From: Cricetomys ansorgei | Taxonomy: Eukaryota; Chordata; Mammalia; Rodentia; Nesomyidae | Assembly (NCBI GenBank): GCA_026225945.1 | Contig: JAMJFZ010003624.1 | Coordinates: 7,602,001 to 7,666,000, forward strand | DNA length: 64,000 nucleotides | Reading direction: 5' to 3' | Shown here: positions 44,284-56,360 of the stretch, piece by piece | Numbering within the stretch: the stretch's first letter is position 1 | How the letters are laid out: every line of letters starts with the position of its first letter | Notes under the pieces: generated by a model | What the model saw: only the letters and a program-made list of their open reading frames with translations | Told to the model about the DNA's origin: nothing | Database searches by the model: none | Translations under genes and position numbers: made by a program

Positions 44284-45815
44284 GGACCTCATTTCAAATG
44301 AAGATTTCACAACCAAGAGAACTTGCTAGATCACTTCCTATGGCAATCATTGCTGATAGATAGATATTGGTGATAATTGCTAGGCCCAAATTTGGAGAAA
44401 GTAACCGAACCTAAACCAATGATCTAAAAAGATTTTGATTAACTAATTTAGTTCAATAGTCTATGTGGTCCCAGCCTCCATATCTGCCAGACAGATATGA
44501 AAATGCTTTTTCCTAGAAAATAATTTCCAGGAATAGACTAATACAGAGACTTCAAGAGGAAAAGAACGAAGCCCAACCTCTATGACTTTTCTCTTTCTTT
44601 TTTCTCTTTCTTTCATCCCTTTGAGTGGAGAAGGCTATTTCTGAGTTCGCATGGTTTGGATCCTTCGGCGGAGGCAGCAACTTTGCCGGTGGTTCAATCC
44701 TCTCAGCAGGTGACTAGACAGCTGGAAAGTCCCTTGTGATGTCAGCCCAGTTCAATTGTCTGCATTCATGCCAAAAAGAAGCTTTGCAGCCACCTCCCAT
44801 CCCCAAAAATGCTCTCACGAGACTCTGATTTATCAAGAAAAACCGAACGTCCACCTGGCGAAGTTCTCCCTGAACCAAAGGTTCAGATGTCAGCTTGAAA
44901 AATGGCGTCTGCGCTGGTTTCATTTTCATAGTGTGTGGTGACGAGCCTTGGGCGTGACTTACTTGTTGACTGGATGCTCAGCGGAGCCCAGGGAAGCAGG
45001 CAGAAATTATAGGGCAATTTAAAACGTAATAGATTTTGCTCGGCACTCGTTGGCGGAGAGCTGAAATCAAACACAGTAGCAAAGTCATCTGTCAGGGCGA
45101 CTTGTCCTGATGTCCAGGAGAAGCCCCTTAAAAGCCTATACATCAAGGAAGTCAGGAACAAATGGCGTTTTCATCTCTTCCATTCTTCATGTCTTGGGGA
45201 TACGCACTGCAAAGAGCAGGCCGGGGATTGTAAATCATTGTGACTTGCTGGGGAGACAGCAGGCCCTCAGGCTAGTCTGCAAGCTTGCACTAGGCACCCC
45301 AGCTTCTCCTCCCTCCCACCCCGCCCCTCAGCTCACCTCCCGACTGCTCAGCCCCTGTAGACTTGTTATTGACCTTCATTTATCTTGGTGAGGATGACAT
45401 AATGGGAAATTGTGAAGACTTGAAGGAATCACAAAGAAGGGGTCAGCTAAAAGATTAAAGTGGTCTTGCCCCGCCCTCCTTAAGCCTCCCATAGCTACAT
45501 GATAAACAGAGGCAGAGAGGAGGAATTGATGTAAGCCAGCTAGTTTCTCTCTCATGCTGAACAATAACAAACAAAACAAAATAGAAAACCCACAAACCTA
45601 TGCCTGGTTGCTAGGCTTGTATTAAAAAAAAAAGTGTTATAACCACGGTGTCTTGTTTGGAAGACCTTTGACTTGATAGCACTAGAAAGACAGTGGGTTC
45701 CGTCATGTTTATGTCCTCTGCACCTAAAAGAAGCCAGGCTCATCTCTGGAGGAAAACACGACTATCTTTGTTTAACCAAGCACGGTGCAAATGTGCCCTT
45801 GAGTCTTATTTAGAG
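44284..45815. other. Long repeat-free stretch
   Basis: About 1.5 kb with no interspersed repeats. 44630-45270 has above-average CpG and motif density (TGATGTCA, GATTTATC, CACCTGG) and could be conserved non-coding DNA. No exon could be supported. Confidence 0.35.
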
Positions 45816-45891
45816 AAATGTGTGCAGGTGTACATGTGTGCGTAAGTGTGCATGCATGCACATATGCGTGCGTCCGTGTGTGTGTGTGTCC

Positions 45892-45922
<31 letters not shown>

Positions 45923-45931
45923 TGTGTGTGC
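45816..45931. repeat. TG-rich microsatellite
   Basis: TGTG/TGCATGCA/CGTG mixture with purer TG at 45880-45931. Confidence 0.93.
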
Positions 45932-47258
45932 AGGGCCTGGGGGACGTCTCTGTGTGTAGTCAATGTGAGGAGATACATCCCCCCCGATCCAGGTTTGGCC
46001 TTTTTTTTTCTAATGTATGCAGCCAGAGTCATTCTGCCCAGGGTTCAAGGCCTCCTCCACACAGTTCTGGAGCGTGTGCCCCAGCGGTTGACAGCAATGA
46101 TCTCATCTCTGTTCAGACCCGGATGCAGTCAAGTGCAGCACCAGAAAGGGCTGGGCAAGGGGGAGGAGTCATCACGGCTTCCCACGGAGCCAAAGGGCAC
46201 ACCGCTATTTCACCAGCCTGGAGCCCAAAGCAAATGTGGCTGAAAATCTCTTTTCACAGAATAGGGGGAAATGTTATTTCCATCAAGAAACTGACTTTGA
46301 TTTGTATTTGTTCTGGCAGGAAAATGGTAGGAGAGTCAGCTTTACAAATGAGCAGAGGACGTTGTGGCCCTTGTGATGGCCCGTAGCCGTCGGTCACCCA
46401 TAGCCTGGACATCTGAATGCAGCGCCCCATGAACAGGGACTCTGCAGAGACATCACGTTTATGTGTGGTGGCCAGGTCCATTGAGTTGACCAATCCACCA
46501 CTTGGACATCAGCCACCTCTGCCACCTCCAAACACGGACAATGAAGTTTTCGTCTTAGTTCATAGCCATTTCACAAACAGGAGCTTTCCTTCCAAAGAAA
46601 CTTCATCTGGGAATTTCTGTGTGTTGTTTGGTGTGTTTATTGTTTAGTGTCCAACACTCTCACCCACATGCTCCTGGGATAGGATTATTTTCGAGTAATG
46701 ACATATTCTTCAGAGTCAGATGACTATAAACATAGCCTTGAAGGGGCCTCGGGAGGAAACTGTTATGAGAACAGAAACAGAAACCAGAATCTGTCTTTAT
46801 TGCAAACAAAAGAGATACACCTTGGCCAGCATGCAACTTATTACTACCTTTCCCTTGGCCCCATAAAATAAAATTTCCATCACATAGTACCCCATAAAAT
46901 GTAAAATTTGTATGCTTTCATTATCAGTTAAAACAATAAATTTACATCTAAGACATGGAAATCTTCACGAATTTCTACCCAAATTTCTGCTTGCAAATTT
47001 AGAATGTATGTAACTATCTGGTTAAAGTAGTATGTGACTGCATTTTAGAATACTACCTACTAGTTTAAAATTCTGTGTAGATACTTGTAGAATAACTTGG
47101 AAAGACCCCCCAGTAGAGCTTCCAAGGGAACAAAATGAATTTTTTTTTTAAAAAGGTGAAGCAAATACAACCTCAGTTATATAAAAGTAGATAATCATGT
47201 ACACCAAACATTTTCTTTTTTTTTTCTCTCTATTTTTTTTTTGTTGTTGTTGTTTTGT
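45932..47258. other. Unassigned sequence
   Basis: A TTTGTTCTGGCAG acceptor-like site at 46306-46320 is followed by a short open frame only. AT-rich after 46780. No gene was recognised. Confidence 0.35.
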
Positions 47259-47399
47259 TTTTCAAGACAAGGTTCCTCTGTTGTAACTCTGGCTGTCCTG
47301 GAACTCACTCTGTAGACCAGGCTGGCCTCAAACTCAGAGATCCGCCTGCCTCTGACTCCCAAGTGCAGGATTAGAGGCCTGTGCCACCACCGCCCAGCT
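47259..47399 (-). repeat. B1 SINE (local variant subfamily)
   Basis: Reverse B1 with 'ctctgttgtaactctggct'. A T-rich/GTT tail extends to about 47218. Confidence 0.92.
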
Positions 47400-48354
47400 A
47401 CTTTTTCTAACATAAATATCTATATATATGCACAGACACAAAAGCAGGACGTGAGGGGACCAGGATATTCTGGCAGAAGGGTTTTGTTTTTGTCTTGTTT
47501 TTCCTGTATTGTTTGAGTGTTTTTAGAGGAGAATGTGTTACTGGCCTATTTAAATGCGGGTTTATTTTTGAAAGGAGTGACTAGGAAATCTCATGAAATG
47601 CATCTTCTTGCTTAGATAAGAGTAATGTATCTAGCTACAAGGTCACTGATAGCAAGAGAATTCTCTTAACATTTACCAGTCATTTCAGCAATGAGGAGAC
47701 AGCCCATTGTGTCTATCACAGAAGAAAAGCTGGACGGTGATGATTTTAGCAAGAGGACACCATGTTTTAATGAAATCAGGTATGCTTCTCTGGTCGAGTT
47801 AATGATAAGCCATCACCTGTTTGAGGGTCACGAACCATTACAAAATTTGAACCTACCTACCAGGCAGGCAAAGGGAATCAACCCAAAGCACTGCCCATCC
47901 CAACCAGGGGTGTCTTTCCTGCCTAACTGTCCAGTTCCTACCCTCCCACAGCAGGGTAGCCGTCGTGCAACAGAGAAAACGAACAACTCACACAAGGCTT
48001 TCATAAGCTCAGAAGTTTGCGTCCTGTTGTGGCGCACAGCGAGTGCAGCTTCGAGAAACAGAGATCACTGTGAGGTTATGAAGATCGCACCGATCCGCTT
48101 ACTTCTCGGCCATCCAAGCTGCAAACTGACATATTGGCTGGGATAACTCTCTTTGATAGATACTATGGTAAGAAGAAGGCATTCTGTATCAAGTTCTCGC
48201 TGACACTGGAAGGGCACACAGGGAAGCTTTGCAACTTCATCTTCTCCTCCCCTTCCCCAAAGAGCAGAGATGTGGAGACCCTTCACATATCTATGCTGGG
48301 TAGCAGGCTTTTGAAACGCATGTCTCAAGACACTGTCAAGAAAGTTGAAGTCGA
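47400..48354. other. Unassigned sequence
   Basis: A 151-codon + frame at 47691-48146 starts with ATG but shows no domain, no known family and no splice or promoter context. I do not call it a gene. Confidence 0.35.
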
Positions 48355-48464
48355 GCCAAGCATGGTGAAAGGGCAAGCCTGCAATCCCAGCACTCAGAAG
48401 GTTAAAGCAGGAGGGTTGCTTAAGTTTGAGGCTGCCCTGGGCCACAAGGTGAGACCTTATCTAA
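48355..48464 (+). repeat. Old B1-like SINE
   Basis: 'agcatggtgaaagggcaagc', 'ctgcaatcccagcactcaga' and 'gtgagaccttatctaag'. Directly followed by a younger B1. Confidence 0.7.
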
Positions 48465-48615
48465 GGTGGCAGTGCACATCTTTAATCCCAGCACTCGGGA
48501 GGCAGAGGCAGGTGGATCTCTAAGTTCGAAGCCAGCCTGGTCTACAGAGTGAGTTCCAGGACAGCAAGAGTTACAACGGAGAAACTCTGTCTTACTAAAC
48601 TTTAAAAAAAAAAAA
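48465..48615 (+). repeat. B1 SINE (local variant), slightly 5'-truncated
   Basis: Starts 'tggcagtgcacatctttaat' and has 'gcaagagttacaacggagaa' and an A-tail. It sits at the 3' end of the older B1, a common target for A-rich insertion. Confidence 0.9.
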
Positions 48616-49198
48616 AATTGCTTCCTAGAAATGCAATGGGTATAATTGCCTTTGTTGCTTCCAAAACATTTTAACCTCTTTTATGTGGTTGTTACAATCA
48701 CCTTGCAGAATAAGCAAGCAAATGACAGTGTTGCCATCAGGCAAAAGCAGTAATTAGGAGCTGGGGAGTCTGAGTGCAAGACCGCACAGATAAACACTGT
48801 CAGGGTCAAGGCCAGGATCCATAGAGATTGGCTGACTCCCAATCTAGGCACCGGGAATTACTTAAGTAAAATACCAGTTTCCTAGTTAGAAGAGACTACT
48901 TAATTTTCTAATTTAGACAAATCTTATAAAAACTACTTAATGCGGGCCTTCAGAGTCACTTAGGGAGGGCCAAACCAATGTTCCCCATGCGGGCTGAGCT
49001 CTCGTGGGTTTGCAGTCAGACTTATTCTGCATTCCGGTGTTCCCGGCAAACCACCGTCGTACATGCTACTGTCAAACCTTGTCAGGTCAGAACATGTGGG
49101 TATCAGGAGCACATCAGAGAGTGGGCACCATCTGCTCTCTGGTTTCAAAACCCAAGTATTGCCCATAAGATCCCGGGACCAAAATCCCAATAAGTCTT
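48616..49198. other. Unassigned sequence
   Basis: 48640-48850 may hold a very diverged MIR. Otherwise nothing was recognised. Confidence 0.3.
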
Positions 49199-49393
49199 GG
49201 CTGGGGAGATGGATGGCTCAGTCAGTAAAGTGCTTGCCATCCAAGCCACAGGGAAAAGCCAGGTACTAGTGCACGCTCTGTGAGCCCAGCACTAGAGATG
49301 CAAAGCCAGCCTCACCTACCTGCAGGGGCTCCAAGCCAATGAGCGACTCTCAGAAAAACAATACGGATGCTCCTGAGGATTGACCTCCGACCT
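49199..49393 (+). repeat. B4/RSINE-type composite SINE
   Basis: tRNA-like head 'ggctggggagatggatggct' joined to a B1-like middle ('gtgagcccagcactagagat') and ending in the CA tract. Confidence 0.72.
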
Positions 49394-49441
49394 CCACACA
49401 CACACACACCCACACACACACACACCCACACACACACACAC
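49394..49441. repeat. (CA)n with CCC interruptions
   Basis: CA array with two CACCCACA interruptions, grown from the SINE tail. Confidence 0.93.
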
Positions 49442-51183
49442 AGAGCCTTCAGTGAACCTCTGAGTAATTAGTGACTTACCTGATTGATTAGTCGTTCAGA
49501 CTTTCCCACCAAGATAATCATCTGCTTGTCTATCGGTGATGCCTTCTCAAGTCTCCCAGACACTGGAAGTAAAAGCTTCCTGTCTTCGGAGAAAGCTGTA
49601 GTTGTCCAGTGACATCACCCTCCGACCCATTCAGTTCCCAAGAGAAATGACTCTTCCTGCGGGAATCAGTGACCTGAAGCTCTGGGAGAAAAACTCCCCT
49701 AGAGAGTTTGATTCAGGAGGCCTGGAGCTTCCCAGGCGACTGAAAGCCAGGGCATTTAGATTTTCATGGCCCACTAGAGCTGGTGGAAAAAAAAAAAAAG
49801 GTCAGAAATAAAAGCTTTCTGACCTGGGGGAGTTTCTTGAGAGGAAGAGGACCGCTACCCTGCAGGGCTTGGGTCCCTCCAACCCAGGGGTCAGGAAGGA
49901 GCCTACAGGTCACTGACTCCAGAGAAAATAAAAGTGAGGAAATGACTAGAAAATCTCTCTGCGTTTTACTGGAGTTTTATTGAAGCAGGTTGCTGAGCAT
50001 CCTCACCGTCAGAAAGAACATACAATTTGTAGCCATCCGTCTTGGGTTTTTATAACCTAGATTTATATTCCTTTAACAAGGCCTACCCTGGAACCTCTGA
50101 GGCCCCTCTACAGTTTTGTTCCTCCCTGTGTGTCTAGCTGTTTCCCTGGTTATCAGGAAAAAAATAAATAAATACCCCATTGACTTTTAAACAGTGAACA
50201 TAAAACCCTCCTTGACTTTGATGAAGACAAAATCCCAGTCATCTGAGACTGTGTTTGACAGAGTGGACAGGCAAGAGGAAGCGAACTAGGAAACTGGGCC
50301 ATGAAACCGGAGAAAAGGGGTGGCCTGGGGGAGGAATGAGTTCACTCTTCAAAAAAGCCAATGCGCCACTAAAATTAACCTAACCTGCTTCCAGATACAA
50401 CCCCAGACACCCTTCCGGGAAGATCAACCCTGCGAAGGCAGTTGCGTATTTCCTAAGGGTGTTAGAAAGCCTGCCTGCTCAGGGTAATCAGGAGGCTTCT
50501 CTTCAGACCCTGCCACCTGCAAACACCCTGGTTTTTGGCAGCTCATTACATCCAGCCTGCACGGGAACACACAGAATCACATACCGCTTGGGGTTTGACA
50601 CTGGTTGAACTTGTTTTTCTGGTCCCCTGAGGCAAAAAAAAAAAAGATAGCCAAGAGTAATTGCACATTTTAAAATGTCCTTTCCCTCCCAAATTTCTTC
50701 CCCCAGCCTCGGTGCAATACCTGAGCTCGCTTTCGGCACAGAAAAGACATTGGACACAGCTCAGTAGTCAGCCCTCACCGTGGAACAATGGGGCCACTGG
50801 TCATGGACAGGTGACTGCCAATGGCTGGACCGGGACCAGAGCCCTGCTGTGTACAGGCCTCTGAGATGCCATTAAGCGGGAATAACTCAGGGGCTCAGCT
50901 AGACCTGGATCACGGGACTCCTGCAGGCGCCTCGGTCCGCTGAGCTCCGGTCTGCCTGCCTTTGGCTTTTGAGGGTTTCTGTTTGGTTCTCCGCATCCAG
51001 GTTTAAGTTTTCTTCCCTGGTACCACTTCCCTAGGACCATTGGAGGGGGCAAGCCGAACAGACCGTTAATAAAGATCCAAAAGTCATGAAGGTCCCACAG
51101 CTGCTCGTTTTCATTTAATGAGACAAAAGTCACTAGTACGTGTTCGTGTCGTTCCTCTTTTCCTTCTGGCTCACGAAAACGTG
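49442..51183. other. Long repeat-free stretch
   Basis: About 1.7 kb without recognised repeats except A-runs near 49790 and 50640. Short frames only, none with a domain. Confidence 0.35.
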
Positions 51184-51292
51184 ATAGGCATGGTGGACGC
51201 CTGTAGTTCGAGTTGTACAGGAGGGTGAAGCAGGAGGGTCACTGCTTGTGGCCTGTCTGGCAACACTAGACACTCTCTTTTAAAAATCAAAA
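51184..51292 (+). repeat. Old B1-like SINE
   Basis: 'ataggcatggtggacgcctg' head, diverged middle and A-rich end. Confidence 0.6.
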
Positions 51293-51310
51293 GGTGGTGG
51301 CAGGGAATGG

Positions 51311-51506
51311 GAGGTCTGAGAGGTGGCTCAGCGGTTAAGAGCGCTGTATGCTCTTCCAGAGGACCTGAGTTCAATTCCCAGCACCCACAGGGCAGCTCAC
51401 AACTGTCTGTAACTCCAGTTCCAGGGGATCCAACACCCTCACAAGGACATGCATGCAGGCAAAATGCCAAATGCACATAGAATAAAAGTAAAATAAAAAT
51501 TAAAAA
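51311..51506 (+). repeat. B3 SINE
   Basis: 'gaggtggctcagcggttaag', 'gagttcaattcccagcaccc', 'actgtctgtaactccagttc' and an AATAAAAGTAAAAT tail: a well-preserved B3. Confidence 0.92.
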
Positions 51507-51812
51507 GTGGTCGTTGCTCATTCGACTCCAGTCTCTGAACCTTTTCGATTCACACCGGAAGTAGGAATCATGGAAAGGAACTGAAACAAATGAAGAGGGC
51601 AGGTCCACCTAGCACCAATCAAACAGCTGCTTCCCGTTAGGGCTTGAGACTGTTTGCTTGGTTAGGATTTAAGAGGGCGGAAGAGAGAGGGAGAGCAGTC
51701 CAAGCGCATCTGAAATAAGAGAATGAGATTTTGAACATATATTTAGAACACATTTCTTTTTCTCTTCCTGTGGTTTCTCTAGACAGGAGAGAGAGGAAAA
51801 AAAAAAAAAAGA

Positions 51813-51948
51813 GCTCCAGCTGTTGTGGCTTGCACCTATGACTTCAGCACTCTGGAGACTGAGGCAGGAGAATTGCCAAGAGTTTGAAGCCAGCCTGGGT
51901 AGGCTACATAGTGAGTTCCAGGCCTACCGGGCTAAAGAATGAAACGCT
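51813..51948 (+). repeat. B1-like SINE (old)
   Basis: 'ctgttgtggcttgcacctat', 'gagactgaggcaggagaatt' and 'gctacatagtgagttccagg'. Followed after about 20 bases by a second old B1. Confidence 0.7.
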
Positions 51949-51967
51949 TTATCAACATAAAGATGAA

Positions 51968-52077
51968 GCAAGGTCTGGTGGCAGCCTGTAATCCCAGCAC
52001 TCAGGAGGCCAAGGCAGGAAGTAATGAGTTCAAGGCCAGCCTGTGTTTTATACTGAAGCCCTGTCTGCAAAAAACTA
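51968..52077 (+). repeat. B1-like SINE (old)
   Basis: 'gcaaggtctggtggcagcct', 'aatcccagcactcaggaggc' and 'gaagccctgtctgcaaaaaa'. Confidence 0.75.
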
Positions 52078-52486
52078 ATGTTGATATCAGTTACATGTTT
52101 CCATTGGCTAAAATTTCACAAGGCTGGGCCGAATGGGGCCCTAGTTATAACTAGGCTATCCTTGGGACTTGTGGTGCTAAGAAGAAGCTCTCCCAGGATC
52201 CCATAGTCACGGCTGATTAGCGTCTTACGAAGCAGTCTCCTATTTTGCCAACAGTTTTTCTCTGATAAGAACAACAGTGACAAGACCACTGTCCCTTAAA
52301 GCACTTGAAAGAGAAAGGTATACTAGAATGCTACTGGCCCTATCATTGCACCAATAAAAGCGTTCAATCAACCTTTGAGTACACGAAGGACCCAAATGAT
52401 GCGTGGGGTTTTCGTTCCATCCCAACGCCTGCTGACAGGAAAACATGTTCATTGATTCTTTTGAGTGTCAAAAGTAGAGCTATGGA
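52078..52486. other. Unassigned sequence
   Basis: No feature was recognised. Confidence 0.35.
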
Positions 52487-52690
52487 GGGGTGGCTCAGTG
52501 GACACAGGGTTTGTCCTGCAAACCTGACAGCCTGAGTTTATTCTCAACGCCCATGTAAAAAGCCAGGCCTGGTGGTTTGCATTTGTAATCCTGGCCCTGG
52601 GAAGGCAGAGACAGGAGGATGCTAGGGCCCCATGCATGGCCAGCCTTCCTAGACTAAACAGTGCAAGCGCCAGGTTCCGAGAGACTTCTC
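52487..52690 (+). repeat. B4 SINE (tRNA + B1 composite)
   Basis: 'gaggggtggctcagtggaca' head then 'gccaggcctggtggtttgca' and 'ggaaggcagagacaggagga'. Abuts a reverse MaLR. Confidence 0.7.
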
Positions 52691-53034
52691 TATTACCGGG
52701 GTAAAACACCATAGCCAAGGCAACTTAAAGGAGGAAGGGTTTTTCCAGGCTTTCAGTTCCAGAGGGGTAAGAGCGCCTCACCAGTCTAGTGGGGAAGTGT
52801 GACAGCAGGCTGGCACAGTGACGACCTTGAGCTGAAAGCTCACGTCTTAAACCCCAAGTAGGAGGCAGAGTATACTGGGAATCACACTTTTGAAACCTCC
52901 TACAGTGAGGCCACACCTCCTAAGCGCCCCCCCCCCCGCCCCCGCGCACCCTCAAAACACACAGCGCCATCTGCTGGAGATCAAGTAATCAATTGCCAGA
53001 GCCTATGAGGGACATTCTCATTAAAACTATCACA
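52691..53034 (-). repeat. MaLR-like LTR, reverse
   Basis: Starts with the reversed 3' end ('gtaaaacaccatagccaagg'). Contains a C-run/CCCCGCCCCCGCGC patch at about 52927-52950 and ends with 'gggacattctcattaaaact'. Confidence 0.6.
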
Positions 53035-53094
53035 GTAAGCCTGTCTCGAAAACAAGGTGGCTGGCTCCTAAAGAAAAGCATCTGAGTACACATG

Positions 53095-53139
53095 CACACA
53101 CAACAACACACACACACACACACACACACAGACACACAC
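53095..53139. repeat. (CA)n microsatellite
   Basis: CA array with CAACAACA and GACACA variants. Confidence 0.93.
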
Positions 53140-53168
53140 TTTCAAAAAGTTAAACTCTAGTAGGAACA

Positions 53169-53265
53169 TTTAGCTTCCTGCAGTACACACCTATAACTCT
53201 AACACTGGGTACTGAGGCAGGGGCATCAGGAATGGAAGGCCAGCACGGGTTACATATAAATCCAA
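53169..53265 (+). repeat. Old B1-like fragment
   Basis: 'gcagtacacacctataactc' and 'ctgaggcaggggcatcagga' in B1 order. Confidence 0.55.
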
Positions 53266-53535
53266 ACTCTCTGGTAGTTTGGCATAAGGCATGCCGGTAT
53301 CAGAGCGTGATAAGCTAAGAGTCATAGAAGCAACCAATACAGACGGTGGCGATGGAATTCAGGACATAGCACTCGGCGTGTGAAACCATGGCAGAAGCAG
53401 AAGGAGCATCTTCACCTTCTCCCCTACTCTTCTTCCCCAAAGCAGGTCAAGAAAACTTCATCTGGAAGGTGCTGGTCCTGTTTCCAGAAGGGAGGAACAC
53501 CCTTGTCTCCGAAGACACAGAGAAGAATCTGGACA
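53266..53535. other. Unassigned sequence
   Basis: No feature was recognised. Confidence 0.35.
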
Positions 53536-53623
53536 AGCAGATCTCAGTGAGTTCGAAGCCAGCCTGGTCTACAGAGTGAGTTCCAGGACAGCCAGAGTTA
53601 CAGCAGAGAAACCCTGTCTCAGA
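53536..53623 (+). repeat. B1 SINE (local variant), 5'-truncated
   Basis: Begins in the middle of B1 ('agcagatctcagtgagttcg') and has 'agccagagttacagcagag'. A GAAA tail follows. Confidence 0.9.
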
Positions 53624-53628
53624 AGGAA

Positions 53629-53680
<52 letters not shown>

Positions 53681-53712
53681 AAAAGAAAGAAAGAAAGCAA
53701 GCAAGCAAGCCT
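53624..53712. repeat. (GAAA)n tail microsatellite
   Basis: GAAA tetranucleotide array turning into GCAA at its end, grown from the B1 tail. Confidence 0.95.
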
Positions 53713-53784
53713 GGCTCACAGAGTCAAAGTTCCTGAAACACAAGACTAATGAACCAAGTTTGAAACCCAGAATTCATGTGGCAT

Positions 53785-53866
53785 GTGTGTACACACACTC
53801 ACACATCACATGCACACATGCACATTCAACTACATGTGTAGACACACTCGCGTGTGCACACACACA
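53785..53866. repeat. Degenerate CA-rich tract
   Basis: ACACAC/ACATGCA mixture. Confidence 0.8.
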
Positions 53867-54346
53867 GTGAATTTTTAAATGCAGGTACCCAGCTTCTTTC
53901 TGGGCTCAGATTGTCTAGAGGGCAGGGTCATGGGCATCTCCAAGTGGCTTCAAAATGAAGGAGATGAGGTTGACATCAGAAACTGGATATTCACAGTGGG
54001 AGTCAGGAAGGCTACAGCTCAGTGAGCACCTGAGGCTCATGCTATGCCTCACCTGCTCATAAGAATTTGATATTTAATTTTCAGCCCTTTGGTCCTGGCA
54101 GCTCAGGACCTATGAGGTGGGTCAGGCCTTCTATGACAGCTCTTTGGTCTCTGTAATTAAGTAGGGCGGGAACAAACCGGTGGCAGCCTGGAATGCCCTT
54201 CCCTTCTGGAAGGGCTGGATCTATATGAGATGATGACTGAGAACCTCCTAAAAGCTCTTCCACTCCATCAAGTATAATACTATCCTCAAATCATGACTAC
54301 TTCTAAAGTGCATGTAAATTTAGAGAAGTTTTGGTCTATCTTTTTT
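53867..54346. other. Unassigned sequence
   Basis: No feature was recognised. Confidence 0.35.
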
Positions 54347-54525
54347 GATGATGGTGATGATGGTGATGATGGTGATGATGATGGTGGTGATGATGATGGT
54401 GGTGATGATGGTGGTGATGATGATGGTGATGATGATGATGATGGTGATGATGATGGTGATGATGATGGTGATGATGATGGTGATGATGATGGTGATGATG
54501 ATGATGGTGGTGATGGTGATGGTGG

Positions 54526-54557
<32 letters not shown>

Positions 54558-54776
54558 GTGATGATGATGGTGATGATGATGATGGTGGTGATGGTGATGG
54601 TGGTGATGATGGTGGTGATGATGATGGTGATGATGATGATGGTGGTGATGATGATGGTGATGATGATGATGGTGGTGATGATGATGGTGGGGATGATGAT
54701 GATGGTGATGATGATGGTGATGATGATGATGGTGGTGATGATGATGATGGTGATGATGGTGATGGTGATGGTGATG
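54347..54776. repeat. 430-bp (GAT/GGT)n trinucleotide array
   Basis: Only GAT and GGT triplets with one visible GGG interruption near 54690. Because TGA falls in a single frame, five of six frames are open, giving Asp/Gly, Met/Val, His, Ile/Thr and Ser/Pro tracts up to 188 codons. These are by-products of the repeat and not evidence of genes. Confidence 0.97.
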
Positions 54777-54949
54777 CAGCAAACACAAAGACACCAAGGC
54801 AAAGTAGTTCCTCTACTAGTAATTCAACCTCTCTGAGTTCCGGATATGGCCACTTTTGAAAATCCTTTCCAGATTTCCCAAGTTATGATGTAACCACAGT
54901 GCTTCAGAAATTACACGCTCAGCAGGTGCTTGGGCAGACCTAGATTTTT
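54777..54949. other. Unassigned sequence
   Basis: No feature was recognised. Confidence 0.35.
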
Positions 54950-55140
54950 AATTATCGTAACCACCATTTATGGGGCATTAACCATGTTCCAGTACTGTGT
55001 TAAGCTACATCTATAAAAGTAATAACAATAATTGGTCTTTGGGGTAAGCTTTACAAAGAGATAGCTCCCCGTCACAAATAAGAACAACATGCAGAGAACA
55101 GCTTGAAGGAATTAGTCACCGTCCCAGCTGATAGTTATAA
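54950..55140 (-). repeat. Possible MIR remnant
   Basis: 'taaccaccatttatggggca', 'catgttccagtactgtgtta' and later 'gaattagtcaccgtcccagc' loosely follow reverse MIR order. Confidence 0.45.
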
Positions 55141-55574
55141 TCACACCGAGTATGTGAGAGTCAGGAAATGCCACGAAGTTGAGAAGAGTACAAAGGACGA
55201 CAATGACTATAATTAGTCACCTTTAAGCGACTAGTATAATGCAATCGCATAATTCATTCCCAACACTGGGGTTCTGGCTTGTCTCTTAGTCAGGAATGAC
55301 CCCTCCCTCACCTCCCTCTGTGCTTGTCAAAGAGCTACAGGAGCCAAGGGGCATGGCCGACAGTGTGGGTAACCTAAGGCTGCCTTGCCCCCTGCCATCT
55401 GAATACTCTACAACACTGCAAAACTGCAGTAGGACTTCTCTGCCATTTGAAGAACTTTTAGAACTAACTCAGAAAGTGGCCTCTATGATACTTACCTAAA
55501 TAGGACTCTGTGATGAGAAGAACACGGGATTTAACAACAGGAAATAGATTTTTAATGGATTGGTTTTTTTACTT
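55141..55574. other. Unassigned sequence
   Basis: No feature was recognised. Confidence 0.35.
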
Positions 55575-56080
55575 ATTTTTTTTGACAATTTCATACATAT
55601 AAACAATGTATCTCGATCACATCCACACCAACTTCCTCCCCCCACTTCTCCCAGGCACCTCAACACGTCCCCCCTACTTTTACTCTCACCCCCTAAGTCC
55701 AATTAGTACTGCCTGTAAACATGCTGACTGGTCTTGCTGGATTGATCTTCCGCAAGTCTCGTGCAAGTAACCACGGCTTCAGTGAGTTCATGAATGCAAA
55801 GGCTGCATCATGTCCAGAAGACATCAGGTCACGGGGCTCCTCCCTATCCTCCGGCTAGTACAGCCCCCTTTCTCCACCCCTACCCCCACCACCCTCCCAC
55901 ACCCACACCACCACCACCACCAATGTTACCTGAGCCTTGGGAATCGAGGGTGGCTGATACGGATGGAGATAGAAATTTGAGTTTCCATTTACACTCAACT
56001 GGTTCTGAACTTAGCAAGGCTGCAGCCTCTTGGGTTGCAGTCCGAGGAAGACAGCAGTACTGCCCTGCCTGACTCTGAGA
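55575..56080 (-). repeat. Rodent LINE-1 3' UTR, reverse
   Basis: Starts with the reverse of a LINE-1 3' terminus (TTTTTTTGACAATTTCATAC) and continues through 'ccaattagtactgcctgtaa', 'gtgagttcatgaatgcaaag', 'tcatgtccagaagacatcag' and 'cctgagccttgggaatcgag', a rodent L1 3' UTR order. No ORF2 part is present. Confidence 0.68.
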
Positions 56081-56223
56081 TCAGCTGCGCGGATCATGTG
56101 TGATGATGACCAAGAAGGCTCTTGTCATAGGCCAGTGTGCGTGATGCGTGGGTTCCACCTGGCACCCCAAACAGGATATTGATTGCGATAGGAAATCAGC
56201 TATCTCAAATTTAAAACTTAAAC

Positions 56224-56330
56224 TTGACAGTTGTAGCAGCACACACGTACCGCTCCAGCTACTTGGGCGGCTAGGCCAAGTGGATGTTGCCCTGGCAACA
56301 TCAGGAAATCATGTCTTAAAATAAAATATT
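56224..56330 (+). repeat. Old B1-like SINE
   Basis: 'cagttgtagcagcacacacg' head, 'ctccagctacttgggcggct', and an A-rich end. Confidence 0.5.
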
Positions 56331-56360
56331 TTTAGAAGTCTGTAGTCAAAAATGGGTTTT

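Noticed and set aside
47691..48146. ATG-initiated 151-codon frame
   Set aside because: No domain, family, splice or promoter context. Length is within chance expectation for 64 kb in six frames.
54293..54859. Overlapping 150-190-codon frames rich in Asp/Gly, His, Met/Val
   Set aside because: They are entirely explained by the GAT/GGT array. No non-repetitive coding part is present.
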